From Cytophagaceae bacterium (GTDB lineage Bacteria > Bacteroidota > Bacteroidia > Flavobacteriales > Flavobacteriaceae): DNA of 64,000 nt. The stretch lies in the NCBI GenBank assembly GCA_002710685.1, contig PALD01000045.1, positions 1 to 64,000 on the forward strand, written 5' to 3'. Positions 42,201-52,436 of this stretch are shown here, piece after piece. Made by a program: the position numbers and the translations under genes. The notes below the pieces were generated by a model. It had not been told where the DNA came from and made no database searches. It saw nothing but the letters and a program-made list of their open reading frames with translations. Numbering within the stretch: the first letter of the stretch is position 1; every line of letters begins with the position of its first letter.

Positions 42201-43780
42201 GGGGCTTGGCCAGTGGCCGGGCAAAGGTAACGGGCGATTATAGAAACCCCAGTATTGATGGCGAATTGCTCTTGCGCAACGCAGGCCTTAGGGTTCCCTA
42301 TCTCAATACAGATTATGATTTTAGGGGCACAGCCCGGGTGGAGCTCAATGAGCAACAGTTTAAGTTCATCCCCATAGAACTGGAAGATACCAAGTATCAA
42401 ACCCGGGGAACACTTTCAGGAACCATAAGCCATCGCGCCTTTAGGGACTGGAACCTGGACCTGGATATCAATACAGATAGGATGCTGGTGCTTGATACTG
42501 AAAAAGATGAATTTTCACTCTACTATGGTACTGCATTTATAAGTGGAGAAGCAAAGATTGCAGGGCCCGCCGATGAACTAGTGATCGACGTGGTGGCCAC
42601 TACTGAAAAAGGAACGGTGTTTAATGTACCGCTTGATGATACTGAATCCTTTGGGGATGATAGTGTCATCTACTTTTTAAGTCCAGAGGAAAAGGCAGCG
42701 CGCCTGGCCGGTGAGGAAATTAAAATCAATGAGGTCAAGGGGCTGGAGCTTAACTTTGACCTCGAGGTAACCCGGGATGCCCTGGTGGAAATCGTGGTTG
42801 ACCCCATAAACGGAAGCACCCTACGGGGCAGGGGAGCGGGATTCCTACTTATACAGATCAATACAAACGGCAAGTTCAATATGTTTGGTGACTTTACTCC
42901 CTATGAGGGGAGCTTCAACTTTCGCTATAGCGGAGTGGTTCAAAAACAGTTTGATATCCTGCCACAGGGTAGTATCGTGTGGGATGGTGACCCAGAACAG
43001 GCCTTGCTTGATATAAGTGCTGCTTACAGGGCACAGGCAAATCCCGCGGTATTGCTTGAAAACCCGTCCATTAACCGTAAGATACCCGTGGATGTGATCA
43101 TCAATCTTGATGGTAACCTCATACAGCCAGATATTACGTTTGACTTTAATTTTCCCAATGCAAGCTCTACGGTGACGGCAGAGCTTGAATACAGGCTGGA
43201 TGACCGGGCAACACGTGAATATCAAGCTTTCTCATTGATTACCCAGAATACGTTCTATACCCAGAACATTGATGCGGCAACCGTTGCCACGGGCAACCTT
43301 ATAGAAACCGCATCAGGAATATTTAATCAAATCCTCTCTGACGAAGATGGTAAGTTTACCGTGGGGCTGGATTATGTACAGGCAGATAGGTCACCAGACC
43401 TGCAGACATCTGGAAGGTTTGGCTTTACCCTCTCCACACAGATTTCTAACAAGGTTATCATCAATGGTAAAGTGGGCGTCCCCACCGGTGGGGTAACAGA
43501 ATCTGCCGTTGTGGGCGATGTGGAGATAAGCTTCCTGCTCAATGAAGATGGTACGCTCAGGGCAACAATCTTCAACCGGCAAACTGATTTTCAGTTCATA
43601 GGTGAGCAAATAGGGTACACACAAGGAGCTGGCCTAACCTATTCAGTAGACTTTAACAGCCTTAAGGACCTGTTTCAAAAAATACTTCAGGGCAAGGCGA
43701 GGAGGGTTGAAGAAGATGAGCTGGAATTTGTGCCTGCAGACTCAGAAATACCCTACGACGGACCACAAAACTTTAATTGA
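39224..43780 (+). CDS. tamB: TamB-like translocation/assembly or lipid-transport protein
   Basis: About 1518 residues. One membrane anchor lies near the N-terminus (VLLVLIGLFVLLVIIFSI), then a very long repetitive beta structure of AsmA/TamB type, ending in the TamB C-terminal domain (DUF490). This protein bridges the periplasm and helps outer-membrane protein assembly or phospholipid transfer. Start choice is difficult: no ATG, GTG or TTG lies in frame between ATG 39224 (inside antisense tsaD) and a GTG within the membrane helix. A hairpin word at 40181-40196 writes F-G-A-S-Q. Codon use and length are otherwise normal. Confidence 0.85.
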   Translation: MKHSGSSVITRRFNGEDVGIIFWHKISRSYVLLRSASKVKTKKRIKKFGKILRRVLLVLIGLFVLLVIIFSIPAVQTFVAKKVTDSINDTYGTSIQVEGIRLKYNGKVALNRVYIQDHHQDTLIYSETTETSLLSFKSIFNNKLDLGPVLFKNARFFIKKYKDEENDNLYIFSQKFNTGKKSTSVFELKADYVEMQDSHFRFQDENLDNPDVVDYIDLHLEAEDLDIYGDEVRAQVHDLQFDADRSYKLRGLSGKFLYTPEAMELEDMVLKAPQSEIKGSLHLNIADDAFADFNNRVVFDFKVEEANISTTDLKTLYEEFGASQNINFSGQLDGTLNDFKVSGLDMQGLGVSRINGDIRFQNLLGDDNTFKITGDYSQLQTSYDDLIRLLPNILKPALPVALKDVGAANLRGRGTVTQNSVYIKADINTSMGELVADMNMDNTSNAKNVTYRGKVQAFNFNVGKLLDVKKLGETSFNLEFNGAGFEQESLNTRIRGNITSLAYNKYNYRDIAVSGNFKSPVFDGRIQISDPNATADFNGIADLSSDINNYDFTAYIDYLDLAKLNFLKDSTAVLKGRVVMNITGKNIDDAAGRIQFDNASFQNENELYEFTDFRVVSTFDDNNIRTIEINSPDIISGEMRGNFRMGDLGSLFRNAIGSLYTNYEPEVITTDQFMEFDFNIYSKIVEVLVPQVKLEPETFIRGKVVSDDSEFKLNFRSPQIEAFGILAQKINIQVDNKNPLFNTFVEADSIGSGIYGVSDFNLINVTLKDTLFMRSEFKGGPKKEDTYDLSFYHTINEDNQSVVGFRRSGLNFKNNQWYLNEANDNRNRIVFDNNFEEFDIEEFMLTHDNEEISLQGVIRDSTYKDIKARFNKVRLSHITPYIDSLDLAGEVNGNLDLLQENGAYLPVSNLVIDSFAVNDITLGRLDLKVEGNESLTNYDIDTRLVSDGFESLGATGNINVTQDAPSIDMDVNLRRLNMAAFSPLGGIVLSDIRGLASGRAKVTGDYRNPSIDGELLLRNAGLRVPYLNTDYDFRGTARVELNEQQFKFIPIELEDTKYQTRGTLSGTISHRAFRDWNLDLDINTDRMLVLDTEKDEFSLYYGTAFISGEAKIAGPADELVIDVVATTEKGTVFNVPLDDTESFGDDSVIYFLSPEEKAARLAGEEIKINEVKGLELNFDLEVTRDALVEIVVDPINGSTLRGRGAGFLLIQINTNGKFNMFGDFTPYEGSFNFRYSGVVQKQFDILPQGSIVWDGDPEQALLDISAAYRAQANPAVLLENPSINRKIPVDVIINLDGNLIQPDITFDFNFPNASSTVTAELEYRLDDRATREYQAFSLITQNTFYTQNIDAATVATGNLIETASGIFNQILSDEDGKFTVGLDYVQADRSPDLQTSGRFGFTLSTQISNKVIINGKVGVPTGGVTESAVVGDVEISFLLNEDGTLRATIFNRQTDFQFIGEQIGYTQGAGLTYSVDFNSLKDLFQKILQGKARRVEEDELEFVPADSEIPYDGPQNFN
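40181..40196. repeat. Dispersed hairpin word, full GCAA loop form
   Basis: TTTGGCGCAAGCCAAA has a 6-bp stem with a GCAA loop. It is in frame as F-G-A-S-Q in TamB. Confidence 0.65.
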
Positions 43781-44030
43781 GAGATCCCTTGTGCTTAACT
43801 TTGGCTTAAAGCCAAAAAAAGGGCCGATCCCCACATTCACAATTTACCCCCATCATTTTTTTTGATACGTTAAAATGGGCTTATTCAGATTAAGAAATCA
43901 TGAATTTTTCAACAATGAAAAAAATATTTGTTAACGAAAACGATTGATTTTATGAATACCTGGAAATTACCTCCAATGCACCATTGAAAATTCAATTCAA
44001 TTACTATTTTTACCTGCCTTATTTCAAAAA

Positions 44031-45017
44031 ATGAGTAAAAAAATTAAGAAAATAGCGGTTTTGACTTCTGGGGGAGATTCTCCAGGGATGAATGCTGCCG
44101 TTAGATCGGTTGTACGTACGTGTGCATATCACAATATAGAATGCCTAGGGGTTTATCGTGGCTATGAGGGTCTTATTGATTCAGATTTTGAGCCCATGAA
44201 CGCCCGTAGTGTTAGGGACATCATAAACAGGGGGGGCACCATATTGAAATCTGCCCGTTCTAAACGTTTTATGACCCCAGAAGGCAGAAAGGTGGCCCAC
44301 GATAACCTGGTCAGGGAAGGCGTGGATGCCATGGTGCTCATAGGAGGTGATGGTACATTTACCGGTGGCCTTGTGTTTAACAGGGAATATGACTTCCCCG
44401 TGATGGGAATCCCAGGGACCATAGACAATGACATTGCCGGTACTGATTTTACACTGGGCTATGACACGGCACTCAACACGGCCGTTGAGGCAATTGATAA
44501 AATAAGGGATACGGCAAGTTCACACAACAGGCTCTTCTTTATCGAGGTAATGGGGCGCGACGTGGGCCATATCGCATTAAATGCAGGTATAGGCGCAGGT
44601 GCTGAGCAAATCATGATCCCAGAAGAAAGCATAGGCATAGAACGCCTGCTGGAATCCCTTGAACGTAGCCGTAAAAGCGGTAAACTTTCAAGCATCGTCA
44701 TCGTTGCCGAAGGGGACAAGACCGGTAAGAACGTCTTTGAGCTCAAGGATTATATCGATGACCTAGATCAAGGATATGATGTACGCGTCATGGTCCTGGG
44801 ACACATGCAACGTGGTGGTTCGCCCACCTGTTTTGACAGGGTACTGGCAAGCCGTATGGGTGTTAAGGCCGTTGAGAGCCTTATGGAGGGAAAGAGCAAC
44901 TTCATGGTAGGTACTGTCCATGATAAGATGACCCTGTGCCCCATTGATGAAGCCCTGAAGGGAGAATCAAAAATCAACAAAGAATTAATACGGGTGTCTG
45001 AAATAATGACTACTTAA
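44031..45017 (+). CDS. pfkA: 6-phosphofructokinase, ATP-dependent
   Basis: 328 residues, standard length for bacterial PfkA. Motifs: LTSGGDSPGMNAAVR at the ATP site, IGGDGTFTGG for the phosphate, PGTIDNDIAGTDFTLGYDTA with the catalytic TIDND, and VLGHMQRGGSPTCFDR. It phosphorylates fructose 6-phosphate in glycolysis. GAPDH follows 28 bp later on the same strand, so the two form a glycolytic operon. The 250 bp before it hold no other gene. Confidence 0.96.
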   Translation: MSKKIKKIAVLTSGGDSPGMNAAVRSVVRTCAYHNIECLGVYRGYEGLIDSDFEPMNARSVRDIINRGGTILKSARSKRFMTPEGRKVAHDNLVREGVDAMVLIGGDGTFTGGLVFNREYDFPVMGIPGTIDNDIAGTDFTLGYDTALNTAVEAIDKIRDTASSHNRLFFIEVMGRDVGHIALNAGIGAGAEQIMIPEESIGIERLLESLERSRKSGKLSSIVIVAEGDKTGKNVFELKDYIDDLDQGYDVRVMVLGHMQRGGSPTCFDRVLASRMGVKAVESLMEGKSNFMVGTVHDKMTLCPIDEALKGESKINKELIRVSEIMTT

Positions 45018-45027
45018 ATTTTAATAA

Positions 45028-46047
<1,020 letters not shown>

Positions 46048-46072
46048 CCTACGGTCTTACATAAGTTTTACT

Positions 46073-46110
46073 GACCCTTTTCTATGTAAATATGAAAAGG
46101 GTCCTTTTTC
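46073..46110 (+). terminator. Intrinsic terminator after gap
   Basis: A perfect 9-bp stem (GACCCTTTT with AAAAGGGTC), a 13-base loop and then CTTTTTC. It would end the pfkA-gap transcript. Confidence 0.85.
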
Positions 46111-46128
46111 TAATCTTAAAGGGTTTAT

Positions 46129-46992
46129 ATGATTTTAGTAGTAGATAGCGGTTCTACCAAGACGGACTGGATCGCACTTAACGAAGAGGGAGAGCAGATT
46201 TTCCAGACACAGACGTTTGGCCTCAATCCTCAAGTACTTTCGGCAGAAATCCTTACAGAGCGCATAATCAACAATTATGAACTCTATAAACATCGCCATG
46301 AAGTAACACATGTATTTTTTTATGGAGCTGGTTGTGGAACAATCAAGCCCCGTGAACTTATCAGGGAAGTATTCAAGGATTTCTTTGACAAGGCCACGAA
46401 CATTGACATCAAGGAAGATACACATGCCGCCCTTTATGCTACTACAAAAAAATCTGAAGCTGGTATTGTGTGCATCATAGGCACGGGCTCTAACTGCAGT
46501 ATGTATGATGGAGAAGAAATCGTGCAAAAGGTAACCTCCCTGGGGTACATACTTATGGATGATGGCAGTGGCAACTATTATGGCCGCCAGCTGTTGCGTG
46601 ATTTCCATTTCAATAAGATACCAAAGGACCTGGCATATGAGTTTGCAAAAGAATTTGACCTTACGGCAGAGACCATAAAGAACCAGTTGTACAAAATGCC
46701 AAACCCTAATACATACCTGGCACAGTTTGCACGCTTTCTTATCACTAACAAAGATCATGACTATTGCCAGAAATTGATAGAAAAAGGCCTAAGGCTGTTT
46801 ATTGAAAATCAAATCCTTCAGTTTGAGGAAGAGGCTAAAACGGTTCCCGTACATTTTGTGGGGTCCATAGCATTCTACCTACAGGATGAACTCAAGCGGT
46901 TGCTCAAGGAATATGACCTCAAGCTGGGCAGGATCCTCAAGCGTCCCATTGAGGGGCTGGTAGCATACCATCGCAGTTATATCATGATCTAG
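46129..46992 (+). CDS. BadF/BcrA-type ATPase, N-acetylglucosamine kinase-like
   Basis: 287 residues. ASKHA-fold kinase: LVVDSGSTKTDWIAL for the phosphate loop, then FFYGAGCGT, IGTGSNCSMYDG, and LMDDGSGNYYGRQLLRDF. These fit the N-acetylglucosamine-kinase-like members common in Bacteroidota. It may recycle amino sugars from cell-wall turnover. It follows the gap terminator and ends convergently with ridA, overlapping by 4 bp. Confidence 0.85.
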   Translation: MILVVDSGSTKTDWIALNEEGEQIFQTQTFGLNPQVLSAEILTERIINNYELYKHRHEVTHVFFYGAGCGTIKPRELIREVFKDFFDKATNIDIKEDTHAALYATTKKSEAGIVCIIGTGSNCSMYDGEEIVQKVTSLGYILMDDGSGNYYGRQLLRDFHFNKIPKDLAYEFAKEFDLTAETIKNQLYKMPNPNTYLAQFARFLITNKDHDYCQKLIEKGLRLFIENQILQFEEEAKTVPVHFVGSIAFYLQDELKRLLKEYDLKLGRILKRPIEGLVAYHRSYIMI

Positions 46993-47369
46993 AGTATCGC
47001 GATCATCGATATCTCAACATTGACAAATTTGGGCAAGTTTGCCACTTCAACCGTCTCTCTTGCAGGGGCGGTTTTTTCGTTGAAAAACTCACCATATACA
47101 GCGTTCACATCAGCAAAGGTATTCATATCGCTCAAAAAGATCGAGCTCTTCACCACATGTTCAAAGGTTAGGTCAGCGGCGGCCAGGATAGCCCTGAGGT
47201 TGTGCATTACCATGCGTGTCTCCTCTTTTATATCACCGCTCACAAGTTCACCAGTTTCAGGGTTCATGGGTATCTGTCCACTTATGTAGAGCGTATCGCC
47301 TGATAGGATAGCCTGGTTGTATGGCCCTATGGGTGCCGGCGCGAGGGGGGTACTTATGATTTGTTTCAT
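46989..47369 (-). CDS. ridA: RidA-family enamine/imine deaminase
   Basis: 126 residues, typical RidA/YjgF length. Motifs: PIGPYNQAILSGDTLYISGQIP at the start, NLRAILAAADLTFEHVVKSS in the middle, and APARETVEVANLPKFVNVEI, holding the conserved Arg that binds the substrate carboxylate. It removes reactive 2-aminoacrylate-type intermediates. Alone on its strand between two converging and diverging genes. Confidence 0.94.
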   Translation of the reverse strand: MKQIISTPLAPAPIGPYNQAILSGDTLYISGQIPMNPETGELVSGDIKEETRMVMHNLRAILAAADLTFEHVVKSSIFLSDMNTFADVNAVYGEFFNEKTAPARETVEVANLPKFVNVEISMIAIL

Positions 47370-47427
47370 GGTTGTCGTTAGCGTTAAGTTAGACTGCTAA
47401 ATTAAACCATCTTCCTTTTTTGAGTAT

Positions 47428-47442
47428 GGCTTTCGCCAAAAG
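47428..47442. repeat. Dispersed hairpin word, intergenic copy
   Basis: GGCTTTCGCCAAAAG lies in the gap after the lptD stop, one of the few copies outside genes. Confidence 0.6.
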
Positions 47443-47455
47443 AAATCATCACACG

Positions 47456-50188
47456 TTACAACCTCTCATCAGGAGAACGCCGTTTCTCATATTTCAGGTC
47501 GCTCAGCACGCTCGATTTGATGCCTATGAAGAAATTCCATGAAGAATAGGTGCCAAAGGGCGTCCAACTAAAGGTCATGTTGAAACTCTCCAGGTCACGC
47601 CTAAAGCGCAACTGTGTGGGCGTAAAGCGCAGGTTTGTGAAATCAACACCAGATGATGCGCCCACAAACCATCGTTCGCCCAACTCCACATCCCCACTAA
47701 AGTTGAGTGCATGCGAGGTAATACTGTTCTGCCGGGTAGCGTTGCCGTAGTTCACGTTATAGTTGACCCTCAGGTTCCACGGTATCTTGTAGTTGTAAAA
47801 GGGCTGGGGTTCCTTCTCTTCTTCCTCATCGCCCGGCACCTGTGAATCATCATAAAACTCACCATTGATCTCATCCATGCTTTTACCAAACATCCCATCG
47901 TTGGTACCCCCATTTCTACGGGTCTGGTTTTCCATGGGGTCATCGTTCTCGGTTTCCTTGTCAAAGTCCTTGCTGGAAAAAGAATATCCAAAACTCGCAA
48001 AGGCATTGGTCATCCTGAAGAGGCTCCCGCCGTTATCAATATTCCATTTGTTGATTCTCCTATTGTTGTTGTTCAGCGCATAGGGGTCAAGGGTCATCCC
48101 AAAGTTCACGTTCAGTTTCTTTTGTACTAGAGGTATGGAACCGCGTACCTGTACGGGGCTTAGCTTTAAACTGTCTGCCGCAAAGTTGTAGGATGTTGAA
48201 ATGCCAAAGTTATCCAGCAGTGATATTTTCTTGGGCTCAAGGGCGGTACTGTCCCTGTCCCTTACCTTGGCCTCGATGGTCTGGTTGATGCTCAGGCTTA
48301 TTCCGCTTGAGCGAAAGTTACTGGGGGCACCATAAAAACCGCCATCAAACCTGGAGTACTCTATTTCTTCGGTTAGCGGACCATTGGGGTTGTCAGCCTC
48401 TGGGGCCAGATAGGTTTCATAATACTGGTCAAACGCCGGGTTGTAGCTGTACGAGATACTTGGCTTGATCACGTGCCGTATGGCCTGTATCTTCTTGTCT
48501 TCGCCAAAGGGAAAGTTACCATAGATCGTTGTCCCCACGCTCGCGCTAAAGTTATATGTCCTAAAGGCATCAAAACCCTGTATGGTATCTGTGACCACCT
48601 CGCGCTCCACCTCGTCAAAGCTTCGGTTGATGGTCTCAAACACCCAGCTCTCCTGGTAATTTGTACTTGCCGAAACACTAAAATGGTTCAGCACCTTGAA
48701 GTTTGTGGTAAGCGGTATGCTGTGGCGTATGCCCATTTCGGCATCCCTGAACATTTTAGCGGTAAAGAATTCCTCATCTGTGGTGACAAAGCGGTTCTCG
48801 CCCCGGCCACTATAGTTAAGGTTGATATTCTGGATAATCCCCTTCTTGGTACCGCTGCTGGGCGCAAATGGATAAATCCTGTCCACGTTGACCTGCATGG
48901 TGGGCAGTGTCATGTTTATCGCCCCGGTGCGTGAATTTTGCTGGTGTGTTGCCGTTAGCGACAGGTTGACCTGGGGTACCGTTTGAAAGGTTTTTGAATA
49001 AGATATTGATGAACTGAAGTTGTTCTGGATACGGTTACCTATGTTGTTGATGTTAAGGCTCTGGTTAAAATAATCGCTGCTCCCCAAGTTTACCGAAGCC
49101 GAGAACCTGGAGTTGGGGCTCGATTTGGTATCCTGCTGGTGCGACCACTGGATGTTGTAGATGTTCGTTCGGCTATAATCGGGCAGGCCCAGCTCGCTGG
49201 TGATCTGCCGCTCGTAGCGTATGTTTACGTTACCACTGTATTTATATCGTTTTTTATAAGAGGTCGCCCCCCTTATTCCATAACTTCCATTGGTATAATA
49301 GTCACCGGTAAGGGTAAGGTCAAAATAATCGCTCAAGGCAAAATAATACCCTCCATTCTGCAAGAAATAGCCCCGCTGGTTGGACTCTCCCGGCGAGGGC
49401 AGTATAAAGCCGGAAACGGCTCTCTTCTTCTCCATGGGAAAATAGGCAAAGGGCACACCGATGGGTGTGGGCACATCGGCAATGAACATGTTCACCAGCC
49501 CGGTGACGATTTTTTTGCCAGGTATGAACTTCACCCTGCGGGCATAAAAATAATATTCCGGGTCTTCTTCATTGCTACTGGTGGTAAACCGTACGTTGCG
49601 CATAAAGACAACACTGTCATTTACCCGTTTGCTTACTTCATTTTTAATGAAAAATTCCTGCTGTTGTGTACGCGACCCATAAATAATGGCCTTTTCTGTC
49701 TTAAAGTTAAAGATGATACTATCTGGCTTGACTTCATTTTCTGCCTGCACAAAAACCGGTATCTGTGTATAGGTGCCGCTGGTATCCACGATTCCACGGG
49801 CAAAAACGGTGTTTGTTTTATTGTCAAGTATGATTTCCCCGGCATTTATGGTCATGTCCTGATAGGCAATCTGGGCCTCGTTGTAGAGGTATAGCCTTTC
49901 GGTCTTGCGTTCAAAGTGGGTATAATCTGTCGCGTTGTAGTTTACGATGTCCGTGAGTGGTTCCCGCGGTCCGGGTATTGAGTCGGTCTTTGTAGAATCC
50001 TGTTGTAGCGAGGGTGTCCTCTCCAGCACCAGGGCATCCTCGATAGAAGTTGGCATACTGTTTGAACTTGTGTCAACCTCTGGTTTTATGGAGGTTGGCT
50101 CAAGGGGGATTTCCTGTCCATGAACAGTAAATTTGCAAAGCATGAAAAGGCTTAAGGCAATAAGGATTTTCAGACCGTTTGTTTGCAA
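47456..50188 (-). CDS. lptD: LPS-assembly protein LptD
   Basis: 910 residues. A signal peptide (MQTNGLKILIALSLFMLC...) is followed by an OstA-like jellyroll (about 85-190, with YLYNEAQIAYQDMTINAGEI) and a long outer-membrane beta barrel rich in alternating aromatic strands. It inserts LPS into the outer leaflet. Bacteroidota LptD proteins look like this one in size and layout. An acidic insert (DDSQVPGDEEEEKEPQPF, near 790) lies in a loop. Divergent from the amidase gene. Confidence 0.87.
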   Translation of the reverse strand: MQTNGLKILIALSLFMLCKFTVHGQEIPLEPTSIKPEVDTSSNSMPTSIEDALVLERTPSLQQDSTKTDSIPGPREPLTDIVNYNATDYTHFERKTERLYLYNEAQIAYQDMTINAGEIILDNKTNTVFARGIVDTSGTYTQIPVFVQAENEVKPDSIIFNFKTEKAIIYGSRTQQQEFFIKNEVSKRVNDSVVFMRNVRFTTSSNEEDPEYYFYARRVKFIPGKKIVTGLVNMFIADVPTPIGVPFAYFPMEKKRAVSGFILPSPGESNQRGYFLQNGGYYFALSDYFDLTLTGDYYTNGSYGIRGATSYKKRYKYSGNVNIRYERQITSELGLPDYSRTNIYNIQWSHQQDTKSSPNSRFSASVNLGSSDYFNQSLNINNIGNRIQNNFSSSISYSKTFQTVPQVNLSLTATHQQNSRTGAINMTLPTMQVNVDRIYPFAPSSGTKKGIIQNINLNYSGRGENRFVTTDEEFFTAKMFRDAEMGIRHSIPLTTNFKVLNHFSVSASTNYQESWVFETINRSFDEVEREVVTDTIQGFDAFRTYNFSASVGTTIYGNFPFGEDKKIQAIRHVIKPSISYSYNPAFDQYYETYLAPEADNPNGPLTEEIEYSRFDGGFYGAPSNFRSSGISLSINQTIEAKVRDRDSTALEPKKISLLDNFGISTSYNFAADSLKLSPVQVRGSIPLVQKKLNVNFGMTLDPYALNNNNRRINKWNIDNGGSLFRMTNAFASFGYSFSSKDFDKETENDDPMENQTRRNGGTNDGMFGKSMDEINGEFYDDSQVPGDEEEEKEPQPFYNYKIPWNLRVNYNVNYGNATRQNSITSHALNFSGDVELGERWFVGASSGVDFTNLRFTPTQLRFRRDLESFNMTFSWTPFGTYSSWNFFIGIKSSVLSDLKYEKRRSPDERL

Positions 50189-50208
50189 ATTGATTAGTGC
50201 TATTTTTG
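50178..50208 (+). promoter_or_regulatory. Bacteroidota-type promoter of the amidase gene
   Basis: TTTG (50178-50181), 19 bases, then TATTTTTG (50201-50208), matching TTTG-N19-TAnnTTTG. Transcription would start near 50213, after the first in-frame ATG at 50210, which supports a downstream start codon. Confidence 0.6.
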
Positions 50209-50317
50209 TATGGATTTAACGCCTCAATTAAAGTGCCAAAAGTACATCATTTTTTCAAAGGCATCTTTCCTATTGAGCAAAAATGCCATGTACCAAAATC
50301 TATTGATTTACGTTAAG

Positions 50318-51415
50318 ATGCTTATGAAAACGAGATTTATTTATATCATAGTATGTACAATATTTCTTTTTGGCGGGCTTTCGCCAAATGGGATTCACGC
50401 GCAGTCCAGCCAGAAGTTTGTTGTTGTCCTGGACGCCGGCCATGGTGGCAAGGACCCCGGGAAGCCCTCTAAATATGGCTATCGCGAGAAGGATATCGCG
50501 CTCAAGATCGTGCTTGATGTGGGCAAGGAACTTGAGAAGCATAAAGATATCAAGGTCATCTATACCCGCAAGACAGACGTTTTTGTTGACCTTTTTGAAC
50601 GGGGCAAGATTGCAAACAAGGCTGATGCTGACTTATTCGTATCCGTGCATTGCAATGCGCATACCTCGCAGGCCCATGGTGCCGAGACCTATGTGCTGGG
50701 GCTGCATAGGAACAAGACAAACTTTGAAGTGGCAAAGGCAGAGAACGAGGTTATTTTCCTGGAGGATAACTATGAAGAAAAATATGCCCAGTATGATATC
50801 AATTCGCCAGAGTCTGTCATTGGGCTGACGATGATGCAAGAAGAATTCCTGGACCAGAGCATTCAGCTGGCGAGCTTGATACAGGATAACTTTCGCGAAA
50901 AGCTAAAAAGAAAAGACCGCAGTGTCAAACAGGCCGGGTTTATCGTACTGCATCAAACGGTGATGCCCAGCGTGCTTATCGAGACCGGTTTTATAACCAA
51001 TACCGAAGAAGGAAAATACCTCAATTCTTCAAGGGGCCAGGCGGCCATTGCCGGTGCCATATCTTCTGCAATAAGTGATTACAAGACCAATGTTGATACT
51101 AATGACGTGCTGCATATAAGCGATGTGGTCCCTGCGGTTCAAGTGGATGACAAGGTGTATGAGGGCGTGACCTTTAAGGTGCAGATTGCCGCCAGCAGCA
51201 AGGACCTGGATACAAAACCGTACAATTTTAAAGGGCTCAGGGATATTTCAAAAGCCAAGGAGGGCAAACTCTTTAAATACTACTACGGGGCGACCTCAAA
51301 CTATACACAAATCAGTGAAAAATTGGCGGAGGCAAAAAGAAAGGGATATAGCACCGCGTACATTGTTTCTTTTAAAAATGGGATCAAAACACCTGTGAAG
51401 AATATATTAAATTAA
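50318..51415 (+). CDS. N-acetylmuramoyl-L-alanine amidase with C-terminal SPOR-like domain
   Basis: About 365 residues from ATG 50318 (MLMKTRFIYIIVC; the next ATG, at 50324, is equally good). The frame is open from 50210, but the signal peptide (ending GIHAQ) begins here. The amidase-3 domain shows VVLDAGHGGKDPG (zinc His), then EKDIALKIV (zinc Glu), VSVHCNAH (second zinc His) and VLIETGFITN (catalytic Glu). The last about 90 residues resemble a SPOR/peptidoglycan-binding tail (FKVQIAASSKDL). It cleaves septal peptidoglycan. The hairpin word at 50375-50388 falls in the signal peptide. Confidence 0.88.
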   Translation: MLMKTRFIYIIVCTIFLFGGLSPNGIHAQSSQKFVVVLDAGHGGKDPGKPSKYGYREKDIALKIVLDVGKELEKHKDIKVIYTRKTDVFVDLFERGKIANKADADLFVSVHCNAHTSQAHGAETYVLGLHRNKTNFEVAKAENEVIFLEDNYEEKYAQYDINSPESVIGLTMMQEEFLDQSIQLASLIQDNFREKLKRKDRSVKQAGFIVLHQTVMPSVLIETGFITNTEEGKYLNSSRGQAAIAGAISSAISDYKTNVDTNDVLHISDVVPAVQVDDKVYEGVTFKVQIAASSKDLDTKPYNFKGLRDISKAKEGKLFKYYYGATSNYTQISEKLAEAKRKGYSTAYIVSFKNGIKTPVKNILN

Positions 51416-51449
51416 ACCTAGGGCGGGAATGGTAACCAAAATTAATTCC

Positions 51450-51457
51450 TAAATTTG
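51450..51457 (+). promoter_or_regulatory. Promoter -7 box before mlaD
   Basis: TAAATTTG matches TAnnTTTG, 23 bp before the TTG start of the MCE gene. Confidence 0.45.
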
Positions 51458-51479
51458 TTGCTATATCAAAAAAAATACT

Positions 51480-52430
51480 TTGAAATTTTCTAAAGAGGTT
51501 AAAACTGGTCTTCTTGCCCTTGTCGCAATCCTCCTGCTTATTTTTGGCTACAGCTTTTTAAAGGGCCGTAACCTGCTGGACAACGACCGTACATTTTATG
51601 CTGTTTATGATAATGTTGAGGGCCTCGCGCCATCTTCAAGCGTTACCATTAATGGCCTTGAGGTAGGTAAGGTTGTTGCTATCGACTTCTTTGGGAGAGA
51701 AGGTAAACTGCTTGTTACCTTTAAGGTGAGCAACGATTTTGCATTTTCAAAACAGTCTGTCGCACAGATTTATGGCGGTGGGCTTATAGGGGGTAAATCA
51801 CTGGCCATCCTGCCAGAGTATGAGCAGGGCAATATGGCGCAAAGCGGTGACACGCTTCCCAGTAATGTGGAAGAGGGTATCATGGAGCTGGTAAACGAGC
51901 GCCTTACACCTTTGCAGAAAAAGGTTGAAAGTGCCATCACAGATGCAGACTCCGTACTTACGGCGGTGGTTGATGTGCTTGATAAGGACACGCGTAGAAA
52001 CCTAAGGGTCGCCGTGGCTGATATAAGCACGATGGCCTCTGAGTTCAAGAATGCCTCTCAAGAATTAAATGGACTTATCTCAAAGAATAGCCCAAAACTG
52101 GACAGGACATTCTCTAACCTTGACGAGATGTCGGGCAACTTCAACAAGTTGAGCGATTCTCTTGCCAGGCTTGAATTGAGCCCCATGATAGAAAAGCTGG
52201 AAAATGCAATAACAGATTTTGAGACCGTGGCCAGCAGGCTGGAAAAGGGAGAAGGTACCGCCGGTAAACTGCTCAAGGATGAAAAGATGTATGATAACCT
52301 AGAAGGTGCTACCCGCCAACTGGAGCAGCTTTTACAGGATATAAAACTCAACCCAAAAAGATATATTCATTTCTCGGTCTTCGGTAAGCGCCCAGGCCCT
52401 TATGCGCCACCACTGGATTCTCTTAGATAG
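51480..52430 (+). CDS. MlaD/MCE-family lipid-binding protein
   Basis: 316 residues starting with TTG at 51480 (TTG AAA TTT TCT), since no ATG lies close. One N-terminal helix (LLALVAILLLIFGYSFL) anchors it; the MCE domain follows (VEGLAPSSSVTINGLEVGKV, then GGGLIGGKSLAIL), and then a long coiled coil (about 130-270). MCE proteins bind phospholipids and work with Mla-type ABC transporters between the membranes. The ABC partners (MlaE/MlaF) are not in this window. It lies 64 bp after the amidase and 6 bp before the iron-sulfur protein gene. Confidence 0.88.
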   Translation: MKFSKEVKTGLLALVAILLLIFGYSFLKGRNLLDNDRTFYAVYDNVEGLAPSSSVTINGLEVGKVVAIDFFGREGKLLVTFKVSNDFAFSKQSVAQIYGGGLIGGKSLAILPEYEQGNMAQSGDTLPSNVEEGIMELVNERLTPLQKKVESAITDADSVLTAVVDVLDKDTRRNLRVAVADISTMASEFKNASQELNGLISKNSPKLDRTFSNLDEMSGNFNKLSDSLARLELSPMIEKLENAITDFETVASRLEKGEGTAGKLLKDEKMYDNLEGATRQLEQLLQDIKLNPKRYIHFSVFGKRPGPYAPPLDSLR

Positions 52431-52436
52431 ATTAAA

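Noticed and set aside
43801-43820. TTTGGCTTAAAGCCAAA as a terminator after tamB
   Set aside because: The stem is short with almost no loop, and the following run is A, not T, on the plus strand. It resembles the dispersed hairpin family but lacks the GNAA loop.
50210-50317. N-terminal extension of the amidase from ATG 50210
   Set aside because: The promoter -7 box ends at 50208, so transcription should begin after this ATG, and a normal signal peptide starts at 50318/50324.
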